Positions 5,267 through 5,336 of a stretch of DNA of 5,336 bases are shown here, piece by piece (the stretch's first letter is position 1; every line of letters begins with the position of its first letter). A program made the translations under genes and the position numbers. The notes beneath the pieces were generated by a model. The model saw nothing but the letters and a program-made list of their open reading frames with translations. It had not been told where the DNA came from and did no database searches. This DNA comes from Syntrophobacterales bacterium (GTDB taxonomy: Bacteria > Desulfobacterota > Syntrophobacteria > BM002): positions 1-5,336 of the forward strand of contig JAUWKY010000182.1 in assembly GCA_030613915.1 (NCBI GenBank), written 5' to 3'.

Positions 5267-5336
5267 ATGAGTGAAGAAATGGAATGCATGTGTCTGCAAT
5301 GTGGAATATCCCTTCATCTTCCCGCCGAGTTGATTT
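5267..5336 (+). CDS. Start of a cysteine-containing hypothetical protein, truncated by window edge
   Basis: ATG 5267 opens a frame with 23 complete codons before the window ends. It is preceded by AAGAGGTGAT (5254-5263), a strong match to the anti-Shine-Dalgarno complement, with about 7 nt from AGAGG to the ATG. A C-x-C-x-x-C pattern lies at residues 7-12 (Cys7, Cys9, Cys12), followed by Gly13. Such clusters often bind zinc or an iron-sulfur cluster, but the fragment is too short to assign a family. It diverges from the acyl-CoA dehydrogenase gene. The frame would be open by chance over this length fairly often; the case rests on the ribosome binding site and the upstream promoter match. Confidence 0.55.
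   Translation, partial: MSEEMECMCLQCGISLHLPAELI

Overview
This window looks like bacterial chromosome of intermediate base composition. It carries a partial NDP-forming acyl-CoA synthetase gene, a TPR lipoprotein gene, a leucyl aminopeptidase gene, an acyl-CoA dehydrogenase gene and the first codons of a cysteine-containing protein. Pairing NDP-forming acyl-CoA synthetase with acyl-CoA dehydrogenase is common in anaerobic acid degraders and syntrophs. The degenerate 7-bp repeats between genes resemble what I associate with Desulfobacterota (former Deltaproteobacteria). The lineage is an inference, not something read directly from the sequence. No rRNA, tRNA, CRISPR, phage or transposase gene is visible.

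Layout. Positions 1-940 (minus strand) hold the N-terminal 313 codons of the acyl-CoA synthetase, cut by the window edge, with a good sigma70-type promoter near 1032-1061. Diverging from it, 1160-1843 (plus) encodes a 227-residue probable lipoprotein with TPR repeats at an exact 34-residue pitch. A 120-bp gap containing a REP-like palindrome and a 7-bp repeat separates it from pepA (1964-3469, plus), an M17 leucyl aminopeptidase with every metal-binding and catalytic residue at the spacing known from Escherichia coli PepA. pepA converges on an acyl-CoA dehydrogenase gene (3796-4938, minus). The 326 bases between them hold no credible gene and are largely degenerate heptamer repeats. Upstream of the dehydrogenase, 4939-5266 holds a 158-bp nested inverted repeat and, next to it, a plausible promoter for a new plus-strand gene starting at 5267 and running off the window.

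Function. The synthetase and the dehydrogenase both act on acyl-CoA thioesters and could serve the same fatty- or organic-acid pathway, but they are about 3 kb apart with unrelated genes between, so they are not one operon. PepA (peptide turnover) and the TPR lipoprotein (probable envelope scaffold) are same-strand neighbours with no obvious functional link.

The most unusual content is non-coding. At least seven intergenic stretches share a 7-bp period, with several different unit sequences, and in two places the unit reverses orientation to form potential hairpins. I found no convincing undescribed protein system.
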